Source: Aricia agestis (Eukaryota; Arthropoda; Insecta; Lepidoptera; Lycaenidae). From it: a stretch of 64,000 nt of DNA. This document shows positions 47,501 through 54,978 of the stretch, piece after piece. The position numbers and the translations under genes were made by a program. Where the stretch lies: NCBI RefSeq assembly GCF_905147365.1, contig NC_056406.1:756501-820500 (forward strand). The letters are read 5' to 3'. The notes under the pieces were generated by a model, which saw only the letters and a list, made by a program, of their open reading frames with translations, made no database searches and had not been told where the DNA came from. Position 1 is the first letter of the stretch. Each line of letters begins with the position of its first letter.

Positions 47501-50500
47501 GAGATTGATGTTACTACTCATTTTTAGTTTTTATACAACATCACTACACAGCTTTTTGTCGATGACTATTGTTTTTTGTCCGTCTGGCATTTAATTGTAG
47601 GTATCAAATAATATACTAAGCTCTACGAATAATAAAAACTATAAGCTTCATAATTATCATTTCCATTTTTTTACTAAGTGCGAGTTTCTTACGCTGATTC
47701 TTTTTGCTAGCGCTTTGAGATTTCTCGATTCGGCGCGGTGGTAGGACAACACTGTTATGAAAAAATTGCTTTAAATTTATTCAGAAAATACAACAATTTT
47801 CATTTAAGTTTTTTGGTAATCCTTTCCAGATGGGTCGGTACCTGCACCCGATATTCGGGCGGGACGGGGGCTGGCCGGCGAGCACGGAGCGCGCCATGCT
47901 GGACTACAGCCGCCGCCGCGGGTACACAGAGTCTAAGCTGCCGCCCTTCTCCCAGGAGGAGAAGGACTTCATAAAAGGTTTTATTAAAGACCTACTTGCA
48001 CACTATTTTTAAAGCAAGGTAACCAACCTTGCTGTAAAAATTGATTAGCAATGCGTTGACACTTTCAACGCATTGCTAAGCTATTTTTATAACTCACACG
48101 CGAGCAACCACAAGTGTGAACAATTTGTAGATTTATACGGTGAACCGTGTTTGACTCTGAAGTTAATACGATTGTTATGTATTCAAATATTTTGTGACAA
48201 ATTTTAAATTAGTCGAGTTTTATCAGTATTCTTCATTTTCACGTTTACGAGGTGCTTTGGTCTAAGTAGACTGCCAATAGTATGTATATGTCGCAGCCGA
48301 CTGGTTTAAATAGCCGTTCAATCAAACAGCTAGCCCTTTGACTGAACAACGCCATTCAATCACACAGCTATGCGTCGTTTAGCCGACTTGTTGACTACAA
48401 CGTTCAACACTACAGCTAGACGACGCTTAGCCAACTGGTTTAATGGCAAATTAACTAGGGCGACCATTAGCTTAATATGTAATTTACTTATTTGGGAGAA
48501 TAGGAAAACTTTTTGTATTTTATTGAAAGATTATTCTCTGATTAAGTTTAAGGGGTGACCAAAAGTTTAATGCAATAAGTAAAAATTAAAAATTCCGAGG
48601 CGTGTTTTGTGACTAACCTACTTTTGGACTTTCTGGATGCTGGGGGCTGCGTCCCCCGAGCCCCCCTTTTATTTGACGACGGTCGCCGGCTGCTGCCGCA
48701 GCACGCTCGCTGCGCTCGCTCGACTCCCTCTGTGTTGTGGTCTAAATTCTAACCTAACCTAACCAACTTTTGGACTTTCTGGACTGTGTTTGTTTTTGTA
48801 TTGACGGGGGCCCCTGAACCCCCCTTTCGTGGGGTTGCATCCATCCATTTCATAATCCCGTAATTTCTCCTCGAATATTTGTTGAAATTTTGATTCACTC
48901 GTATGTGCCTCCAAAATTTTTGTCTCTTTAATAACACTTGTAACTTTTATTAACTACTTTCTGTCCGAAAAACAACCACAAACACAAAGAAACACCTGCT
49001 AGTTGACGCCATATTGTAAATAAAACGCACTTAGCGCCACAGCGGTGCGCGCTGAACTACTTCAATTAGACGGCGGCTTTTGAATCAGCTGCAGTGTTGA
49101 ACGTTTTGAGCGACTAAAATGTTCAATATAAAAGATAGACGTGTGATTGAATGGCGTTGTTCAGTCATAGGGCTAGCTGTTTGATTGAACGGCTATTTAA
49201 ACCAGTTGGCTGCGACATATACACAAGTTACAAAGGAAGACTTCTGACCGAGAATTTATAGTCGTTATTAACCACTGTTAATGCTCGATCAGGTCAAATC
49301 CCGAATATTAGATTTAAACTGTCCAATAATAATTGATACCGCACCTTATATTTCCAATGCTCGATTCAGAATCGCGGTGCTTATTGGTATACCACATCAA
49401 TAAAAACCAGTTTAATCATCATCGTCATCATCAGGTACGGCTGACTTCATCGGTATCAACTACTACACGACGTCGGTGATCCGGGCGGCGCGCGCGGGGG
49501 AGGAGGGGGAGTGGTTCGTGTCGGGGTCGCGCGAGCTCGGCGCCATGCTGGCCAGCCCCCCCGCCGCGCGCACCGGCGCCTCCGCCCTGCTGGCCGTGCA
49601 TCCCGCCGGCCTGCGCCACCAGCTGCACTGGCTGCGCCGCCAGTACGGCGACGTCGAGATGCTGATCACCGAGAACGGGTACAGCACCTACGCCGGCCGG
49701 AACGACCACGACCGGATACAGTTCATCAACGATCATCTCGAGCAGGTACGCGGCAAGCAGACTGTTAAATCTCATGCTAATATGCGGTGGATCTGACTGT
49801 TTTACAACCAGCGGTACTTTGGTAAAAAAGTAACAAAATTATATTATGTTTATTTTTCCCAAAAACTACATATTAAGCAATCTGTGGGAGACGTGGAGCT
49901 AAAAAGAAGCCTCTTCTTGTTTATTGGCATTCTAGGGTCAATAACTTAAGCTCCACATTCAAAAGAATACTTTCATCTGAACGATCCACTTGACCCTCAG
50001 GTGCAGCAGGCGATGTCGGAGGGCGTGCGCGTGGTGGGGTACACGGTGTGGTCCATGATCGACAACTTCGAGTGGCTCGACGGTTACAGGTGGGCTTAGC
50101 TCTGTTGCTGCAATCTACGCCAGCAGAAGCAGAAGTAGACAAGGCATCTTCATATCTTCGTCTTCAAAAGCGTCTAGAAATGCTCAGTTATTTCACAATT
50201 TTTTGTCTACTAATTTCCGTACTTTTAGACGCTAAGCTGCGCACATACGTATAATTTATAGACGCCTTTGATTAAAATAACAGTAACAAGGTTGGAAATT
50301 TCCTTTGCTCGGCTAAAATAGTATGAGTTCAAACAAACAATAAAAAATATAGCGGTCGATCAATCTTCTGAGTCCTGCGTCAAACCCTGGAATAGCGAAT
50401 GCATTTTAAAAACTTCTCATTATTTCCAAAAAGTTGTAATACAACATTAAATATTTTAGTATCAAGTTCGGCCTAGTGGAAGTGGACTTCGGCAGCCCCA

Positions 50501-50679
50501 ACAGGACGCGCACGGCGCGCGCCTCCGCGCACTACTACCGCTGCGTCATCGACGCGCACGCGCTCCACGACGACTGCCTGCACCAGAGTGTACCCGATGC
50601 CGCCAGGGATGCCGCCAGGGAGCTGCTCAGCGGATACCTCACCTTAGTGGTGCTAGTGGTGGCTATAGTGGTATCGTGA
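32592..50679 (+). CDS. Glycoside hydrolase family 1 (beta-glucosidase-like), 10 exons, 526 aa
   Basis: Retaining GH1 enzymes hydrolyse beta-glycosides; insect members act in the gut or are recruited for defence-compound metabolism. Exons: 32592-32632, 35632-35738, 39041-39188, 39622-39788, 40163-40423, 40928-41016, 47830-47977, 49435-49745, 50001-50089, 50460-50679; all phases agree (1581 nt). Signal peptide at residues 1 to about 20 (MLHALLLRLAVAL core). GH1 marks: SSYQIEGGW (38-46), FSISWPRILPSG (100-111), YHWDLP (143-148), INYY (328-331), nucleophile ITENG (Glu400), WSMIDNFEWLDGY (441-453). The acid/base motif reads TINEA (Glu189) instead of the usual T-x-NEP. The C-terminus ends in a hydrophobic run (YLTLVVLVVAIVVS), suggesting a GPI or membrane anchor. 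The donor after exon 5 is GTTGGT, weak but in phase. The substrate is unknown. Confidence 0.94.
34620..34783 (-). mobile_element. Lep1-type Helitron fragment in GH1 intron 1
   Basis: Reverse of the family: GAACCGTGCATTTTTCCGGG near the left and TTTATAATATTAGTATG at the right. 5' end preserved, 3' end degraded. Confidence 0.55.
35129..35325. mobile_element. Palindromic MITE with hairpin core
   Basis: Arms of about 95 bp. The outer AATACCACAAGAGCTTCAAAA pairs with TTTTGAAGCTCGTGTGGTATT, and the inner AGTCAAGTTTTTCAGG pairs with CCTGAAAAACTTGAC. The loop is GAGCGCGAAGCGCGA. It could form a nearly 200-nt hairpin. Confidence 0.7.
35330..35501. mobile_element. TIR MITE adjoining the previous element
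   Basis: Inverted ends GATTATTTTTCCGTCCC and (from the right) GATTATTTTTCCGACCC extend through CCAATAGAATT for about 37 bp. It begins within 10 bp of the preceding palindrome and ends about 130 bp before GH1 exon 2. Confidence 0.7.
36672..36863 (+). other. Weak THAP-like or chance frame in GH1 intron 2
   Basis: A 63-codon frame starting MGGTRYCYVVGCKYSQ has a C-x4-C start reminiscent of THAP fingers, but no downstream C-x2-H or FP signature. Probably transposon-derived or chance. Confidence 0.15.
37022..37400 (+). mobile_element. Lep1-type Helitron in GH1 intron 2, interrupted
   Basis: 5' part ACTAATAATATTATAAATGCG; 3' end GCGGGCGTCATCTAG at 37386-37400. Interrupted by a 138-bp hAT MITE. 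A second inverted 5'-like end lies just to the left (about 36965-36995), so two Helitron 5' ends face each other. Confidence 0.7.
37157..37294. mobile_element. 138-bp hAT MITE nested in the Helitron
   Basis: Ends CAGTGGCGTAA and TTACGCCACTG, a common hAT terminus. Flanked by GACATAGA (37149-37156) and GACATAGG (37295-37302), an 8-bp duplication with one change. Other Helitron copies read GGACATAGGATAC uninterrupted at this point. Confidence 0.8.
38345..38510. repeat. Long near-perfect inverted repeat (about 60-bp arms)
   Basis: Arms 38345-38404 and 38451-38510 match with one mismatch; outer ends TCAATGAGGGTTGTATGG / CCATACAACCCTCATTGA. The 46-bp loop contains TATATGCTGCTGCTAGC. Very low divergence between arms suggests a recent MITE insertion. 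In GH1 intron 2. Confidence 0.85.
38584..38683 (+). repeat. 50-bp exact tandem duplication
   Basis: Two identical consecutive 50-bp units beginning ACATCGATCTTTCTTACGTG. Confidence 0.9.
39405..39603 (+). mobile_element. Lep1-type Helitron in GH1 intron 3
   Basis: 5' TCCATACTAATATTATAAATC; interior GAAAAATGTACGGTTTCC; 3' part GCGGGGTTCATGTA with a decayed CTAG. It lies immediately upstream of exon 4. Confidence 0.65.
40567..40757 (-). mobile_element. Helitron family B copy in GH1 intron 5
   Basis: 3' end CAAATAGCTAG (reverse of 40567-40577) with hairpin ACCGAACAAAGCTCGGT; the 5' end is decayed. Same family as 25069-25280. Confidence 0.75.
41654..43150 (+). mobile_element. 5' part of an autonomous-type Helitron
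   Basis: Starts TCTCTAAATAGTATAAAACAAAGTCGC at an A/T junction, a 5' end typical of insect Helitrons, and leads into a protein-coding start (42511). Rep and helicase domains are absent, so the element is truncated. In GH1 intron 6. Confidence 0.65.
42511..43146 (+). pseudogene. N-terminal fragment of a Helitron replicase/helicase-like protein with 23-aa repeats
   Basis: The frame begins MPGRRRRSNIGRSTVNAKRA, a basic leader like that of insect Helitron proteins. About six copies of a 23-residue charged unit (core RIQRERESSVEREARLS) follow, encoded by 69-bp repeats between about 42600 and 43010. It then runs out at 43146 with no helicase-like or Rep motifs. The open frame extends upstream to 42109, but MPGRRR is the expected start. 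The repeats are nearly identical at DNA level, indicating recent expansion. Confidence 0.6.
43229..44408 (+). mobile_element. Full-length Lep1-type Helitron carrying a SINE
   Basis: 5' TCCTACTAATATTATAAAGGCG; 3' hairpin CGCGGGCGAAGCCGCGCG followed by GGACATCTAG at 44408; bounded by A on the left and T on the right. It contains a (CAT)n run near 43740 and a SINE at 43862-44127. An alignable copy without SINE is at 2888-3840. Confidence 0.82.
43862..44127 (+). mobile_element. tRNA-derived SINE nested in the Helitron
   Basis: Same family as 5414-5690: TGGCTCAGTGG A-box, GGTTCAAATCC B-box, 3' GTGAAGCGTCCATAGAT. AAAAAAAATCT occurs on both sides of the insertion (left before about 43840, right at about 44128), consistent with a target duplication. 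Confidence 0.8.
44515..45545. repeat. 43-bp GC-rich minisatellite, about 24 copies
   Basis: Unit built on GCGGCGTAGCCCGACACGGG and AGCGAGCTCCGCGTCGTGTC. Variants alternate between GTCGTGTCACC, GTCGTAGCACC, GTAGCAGCG and GCCGTAG at one junction, while the rest is almost invariant. Each unit contains mini-hairpins (GGAGC-GA-GCTCC, GTGTC...GACAC). In GH1 intron 6, about 100 bp after a Helitron 3' end. Because 43 is not a multiple of 3, every frame stays open, producing spurious repetitive frames. Confidence 0.95.
45647..45787 (-). mobile_element. Helitron family B, internally deleted copy
   Basis: 141 bp with both ends: TCTTATATCTTTAAACGAGC (5', reverse strand) and hairpin plus CAAATAGCTAG (3'). 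Confidence 0.8.
46079..46236 (-). mobile_element. tRNA-derived SINE, minus-strand partial copy
   Basis: The reverse complement contains CTCTGTGACTCAGTTGG and a diverged B-box (GTCCGAATCCCGCCGACGG), then the family's GTTCCTGGGTC. Confidence 0.7.
46295..46494. mobile_element. 200-bp fold-back MITE
   Basis: Outer ends TATACTCCACTCGGGCTAAC / GTTAGCCCGAGTGGAGTATA, arms of about 85 bp containing CTGTCAAAAACTTGTCATTTT, core AAACCGCGATTGACAATGAAG. Half-copies of the interior occur at about 23213-23265 and 23829-23866. Confidence 0.75.
47301..47499 (-). mobile_element. Dispersed SINE-like repeat, truncated copy 4
   Basis: Same family as 23496-23827. It starts inside the VNTR and lacks the A-tail side; the head is CTGGGAAGAGTCATGC on the minus strand. 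In GH1 intron 6. Confidence 0.65.
48284..49222. mobile_element. 939-bp element with long terminal inverted repeats
   Basis: Ends GTATATGTCGCAGCC and GGCTGCGACATATAC open arms of about 80 bp (AGCCGTTCAATCAAACAGCTAG shared), with a second inner inverted block AACGTTCAACACTACAGC / GCTGCAGTGTTGAACG. The interior contains two diverged CTTTTGGACTTTCTGG blocks (48623 and 48767). No long frame. In GH1 intron 7. Confidence 0.7.
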
Positions 50680-51832
50680 AAATGATATTTGTTGTGTTTT
50701 GTGGGAGTAAAGGATGTGCATAATATGGACATAGCCGTGTTTTGTTGGAGTAGGTCGTGCATGATTTGAAGATCGATAGGAAATAATGGATGGGGTGCAG
50801 TGTTTTAAGTCTCTTTGATGGGACGAGGAGAGCACGGGACGGGTACGAGGCACGTTATTGGTAGATCAATCGGAGGTGGAATGAGAGAGGCGGGTGCGCG
50901 CACGCTATAATGGTAAATCACGCTATTAGCGGCTATAAAATATGTACGGTATGTTACTGGTAGTATCTACCTTGAATATAATAATATGCGCCGAATACCC
51001 CCGCCAGTTTGCCGAGCGATCATGAAAAAGTGCACGGTCTATATCAAATCATCGTATTGTAGGAGTCATTCTTGTCTGTAAAATAGTTATTACTTATAGG
51101 ATAATATAATATATAAGTTCTAGGTAGTTGCCAAAGATACAAACAGATGACTGTAATAATGGTAAATAAGTACGTGACTGTTTTCTATCAAATAGCGAAA
51201 TAGTATTCTCACACATGTCATACAACTTTGATCGGAAACAGATTTGATCAAACAGGGAAAGTAGCTGCAATTATGTAGCATTCAAATAATAATAATGATT
51301 AATTATGGTATACATTCAAAAGTATGTTCCCAAATAATATAGCCTAGCGTATTGATCGGTGCTCGTGCGGTCTCGAGCGCAGAGTGCAGGCTGCACACAT
51401 GAATAAATTAATGTCCATTGTCCAATATGCTGGGTGATTTAGTAACTTCTGTTAAATATGTTGTACACCACCAAAAGGTGTTGGTCGTTAACATAATGTT
51501 TCACTTAATTGAAGACGTGAGAAGAAGCATCGAACGAGTAACATTTCGTAACATACGGACAATAATTCATTTTTTCCCTAATTATTTTAATAAATAATAA
51601 AACTTGTGACTTATCTACTCGTACTTCATAACCAAGCTAATATATCTGGCTACACATATAATCCATACTTTTTCTATTTTAAATATTTTTTCCGGCCCTA
51701 AAGCCTCCATTAAAACAAAAAAACGGGAAGTTTTTTCATGTTACTTACACTATTCATCCACTCACGTCTTGAATTATTATTGTAAAATGTTGTATTTTAT
51801 AGCGTTCGAATGTGATACTAAAAGTGGCTTTT
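50680..51832. other. GH1 3' flank
   Basis: Contains the probable 3' UTR. AATAAA candidates near 51402 and 51590. No other gene seen. Confidence 0.45.
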
Positions 51833-52038
51833 CGATCTTTGCCGCGGCTCGCGAGTAACCGCGACCGACAACAACTTCAATTCAATGCCACTTTATGACA
51901 TAGGCTGGTTTCATTTTATAGCGACCCACGCCGCCGCTGCTTCGTAGTGGTGTAGAGCAAAATGAAACCTGTAGCCTATGTCATAAAGTGGCATTTTATT
52001 GCATTGTTGTCGGCCGCGGTTACTCGCGGCAAAGATCG
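51833..52038. mobile_element. 206-bp palindromic MITE
   Basis: Ends CGATCTTTGCCGCG / CGCGGCAAAGATCG, inner AATGCCACTTTATGACATAGG / CCTATGTCATAAAGTGGCATT; arms of about 85 bp with small indels. Confidence 0.7.
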
Positions 52039-52774
52039 GACCTTAAGAGTTAAGGGTGTTTACACACGGCGCCCTGAGTATGCACCCTAACTATTACAGA
52101 TTGCGCCTGCTAATATGTAACAAAACTAGCGAAACTTGTAAACACAAGGGCCGGGTAAGTACTTAAGTAGCCCTTGTGTTTTGCCTTACTTCTAAATGCT
52201 ATTTATTGTTTAAATTGCAATTTTGATAAGTAAATTGCTCAGAATTAATAAAAACTATTAATTTTAAAACAATATTTTTCATTATTTCCTTTTTATTTGG
52301 CAAAGGTTTACATACAAAAACCTGATTTATTGCAAATTACACGCCATGTTACTAATAAATGACTACTTTTTGTATCTCCGTTTTTCCTGCAACATCATTT
52401 ATTCTTCATAAAAACGATTATTGCCAAAAAGTAGCAGAATCTAGGTTTCATGTTTTTAGTGTAGGTAAGTACATTACTTAGATGAGTAAGTTGAAATAAA
52501 AAAATATAAGTATTACGCCCACACATGTGACGAACCACGACTGAGCCGTCGCGGCGTGGCCGGGTTTTTCATGTATATATTTTATGTATTGCGTGTGCTG
52601 CTATTGCTAATCCTATTTTTGAGGAGTCTTAACTTTTTAGTATTCAGTCTGGGGTTTTAATTTAAAATATTCTGACTTCCAATTTTAATATTGTACAAAC
52701 TAAATGTCAATTATAATTCAAATAATTATAATTCAATTTAAATCGATTGATTCGATAAAGGCTACAACAAATTT

Positions 52775-52962
52775 TCCCGCAAAATTGCGTCAAAATTCAT
52801 TTATCGCGAAAGAACCGTACATTTTTCCAGGTTAAAAAGTATCCTATATCGTTTTCCGGGACTCGAAAGTATCTCCATACCAAATTCCAGTAGAATCGGT
52901 TCAGGGGTTTAGACTCGAAGAGGCAGCAAACACACTTTCGCATATATAATATTAGTATGGAG
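52775..52962 (-). mobile_element. Lep1-type Helitron, minus strand
   Basis: The reverse complement starts TCCATACTAATATTATATATGCG and passes through GAAAAATGTACGGTTC; the 3' end has decayed (no clear CTAG). Confidence 0.65.
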
Positions 52963-53027
52963 ATTCCGCTATTTTACAGTGCATAATTAAACATAATATA
53001 CACATTAAAATGCATGTACTTCAACAC

Positions 53028-53033
53028 TTTATT
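53028..53033 (-). terminator. Candidate poly(A) signal of the secreted-peptide gene
   Basis: TTTATT on the plus strand is AATAAA on the minus strand, about 350 nt past the stop codon at 53379. Confidence 0.35.
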
Positions 53034-53164
53034 GTTGTAACAGTGGGGAGGGGGGACGCAGGTGTTCGTATGAACCGCGCATCACCACGGTAAACGGCTG
53101 ATTTTAGTCTCACGCGGACCGTCGGCGCCGATGGCCAAAGACGTATGAAACTGTTTTTGAATAA

Positions 53165-53281
53165 GGGCCCTTCCACACGACGTTTTCAACGGAAAGAACC
53201 CGACACGTAACTTTACATGTCGGCTTCTTTCCGTTTGCTGACATCATAAACGCGATAAAATACGTCGTGTGGTAAGGCCCC
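53165..53281. mobile_element. Small TIR MITE in the 3' flank of the secreted-peptide gene
   Basis: Inverted ends GGGCCCTTCCACACGACGTTTT and (from the right) GGGGCCTTACCACACGACGTATTTT; about 117 bp, with an inner AGAACCCGACACGTAA / TTACATGTCGGCTTCT pairing. Confidence 0.65.
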
Positions 53282-53378
53282 GCGAGCTACGCTGATTTCA
53301 TCGCGGCATCGGTATCAGCGTGCTGCGTGATACTAAAACCGGCCGAAGACAGCGCACGGTGTCGACAGCTGTGTGAAG

Positions 53379-53684
53379 TTAGCTTCTTCGATTGTGTTGT
53401 CGCTTCAACAGGTCCGCCCAGAGGCATATGCCTTGATGGCACACGAAACCCGGCGGACAGCCCTTCCCGAACCAGCTGTCGTACGCGACAGTCGTTTTAC
53501 CGCAGGGGGTGTATTCGGTGCGCTTCACTCTACCGCTCGACTTCCCCACGCCGTCGGCTTCCCTCTTCGACACTTTTAGACCGGAGAGATCAGGTCGGTC
53601 GAGCTCATCGCGAGGCGAGATCTCGGCCCGACAAGCACTCACCAGGACGACCACCGCGAGCGATATCAACAGTATTCTGGTCAT
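53379..53684 (-). CDS. Small secreted cysteine-containing propeptide (101 aa), unrecognised family
   Basis: Single-exon frame, ATG in AAATG context at 53684, stop TAA. Residues 1-20 form a clear signal peptide (hydrophobic LLISLAVVVLVSA, likely cut after CRA). An acidic/basic pro-region follows with dibasic sites at KR 40-41 and a furin-type RVKR at 52-55. The predicted mature part starts at Thr56 and has four cysteines (61, 76, 82, 87; spacing C-x14-C-x5-C-x4-C) around GCPPGFVCHQGIC, enough for two disulfides. A last KR (94-95) could trim the C-terminus, giving a peptide of about 38 residues. GC content is high, unlike the flanks. This architecture fits a peptide hormone, antimicrobial or toxin-like peptide. 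I do not recognise the family and assign no function. The antisense frames here are shadows. Confidence 0.72.
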   Translation of the reverse strand: MTRILLISLAVVVLVSACRAEISPRDELDRPDLSGLKVSKREADGVGKSSGRVKRTEYTPCGKTTVAYDSWFGKGCPPGFVCHQGICLWADLLKRQHNRRS

Positions 53685-54000
53685 TTCCCCGAAAGCCGCC
53701 GTCAGAATGTCACTTCGCAGCGAGTGGAAATGTCACAGGTGGCCACAAAACTTGGTAAACTCATGCCGAACTAACCGCTTCGTTTCACAATTACTACGAG
53801 TTGGCCACACTACGTATTAATTTAACGCTTCTCTCGGAATTTTAATGGAATATGTAAATATAACTTCGTATTGTATTGTAATCGTTAAGCATTTTGTTTG
53901 TGAGCTGAAAAAATAATATTATGTACTCTACATAGTATTTTCCTTTCCTGTTTTATATCATAAAATGTTTTTATAAAATTTTTATTTTAAAAGTAATAAT

Positions 54001-54070
54001 AATTATAGTTGACTACATAAGCTATTATTTTACTTTTATTACTAAAAAATAATAGCTTATGTAGTCTAAT
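54001..54070. repeat. AT-rich inverted repeat
   Basis: Arms GACTACATAAGCTATTATTTT (54011-54031) and its reverse complement near 54046-54066, with a 14-bp spacer. A second small palindrome AGTTGTAATAAT / ATTATTACAACT lies at about 54382-54414. Confidence 0.7.
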
Positions 54071-54557
54071 TATATTTAATAATGATGACTTCAATTTTAC
54101 TAAGAGTTTGACAGATAATGTGTATGGAGCTTATGTCAAAATCTTCATTTAATTACTGGTAACTAATTAATATTCGTTTCTGAGTGCGGCATTTATTAAT
54201 ATTTAAATCTAAACTTTATAAAATACATAAAATTCTCGTGTCACAATCTTAGTTACCGTACTCCTCCAAAACGGCTTTACTGATTTTTACCAAATTTTAT
54301 ATGCATATTCAGTGGGTCTGAGAATCGGCTACTAACGGTCTACTTTTTATATCGATAAGTGCATTTGCTAAATATAAGTTCGAGTTGTAATAATAGTAAA
54401 TTATTACAACTCGAGCTGACGGCGACCATTGTTTGTGCGACGGGATAGCGATGGACGTTGCCATGGTGCCATACTTATTTAGTCACTTCAATATATTATG
54501 GGCGAAATACTTTATATGGCATAACAACGTTTGCCGGGAAATCTAGTAAAATATATT

Positions 54558-54978
54558 TGTCGGATAAGTCAATAGTACGGAAGTTATTTGACGAAACGCA
54601 AACGTCACAATATGGCGTTTCGACGGAGTCTAGTCTGAAGTTCGTGCAATCGACGTGGTGGGGTGGTGGAAGGGGACGAGCTTGGCGTCTGACGACGAGC
54701 AACCACTTCTCTACCAGTCGTTGTGCGGAACACCAGTCTAGAAACTGTCTAACGTTTCGTTATAATCAGTGACTCTACCTAGTGTACTTAAAAAGTGATA
54801 AATTATTATAGTGAGTGATTCCAATATAGAGAAGTGATATTCTGATTTTTGTTATTAATTTTCCTAATAAACGCTTAAATCAGTTCTTCGTGATAAATTC
54901 TCTCCTTGCTGCTCGTTCCATCGCCCATAAGCAATGTCGGCCAACGATTCAGGACCATCAAATTCACCTGATCCGACA
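54558..54978 (+). repeat. 5' LTR (421 bp) containing the gag start codon
   Basis: I see no differences from the 3' LTR when reading both through. AATAAA at 54866-54871 is a candidate poly(A) signal, placing the R/U5 border just after it. The first 45 nt of the coding frame (54934-54978) fall in U5. Confidence 0.93.

Noticed and set aside
53327..53820. Plus-strand frames of 143 and 103 codons over the secreted-peptide gene
   Set aside because: Antisense of the peptide frame, which alone has a signal peptide, processing sites and cysteines.
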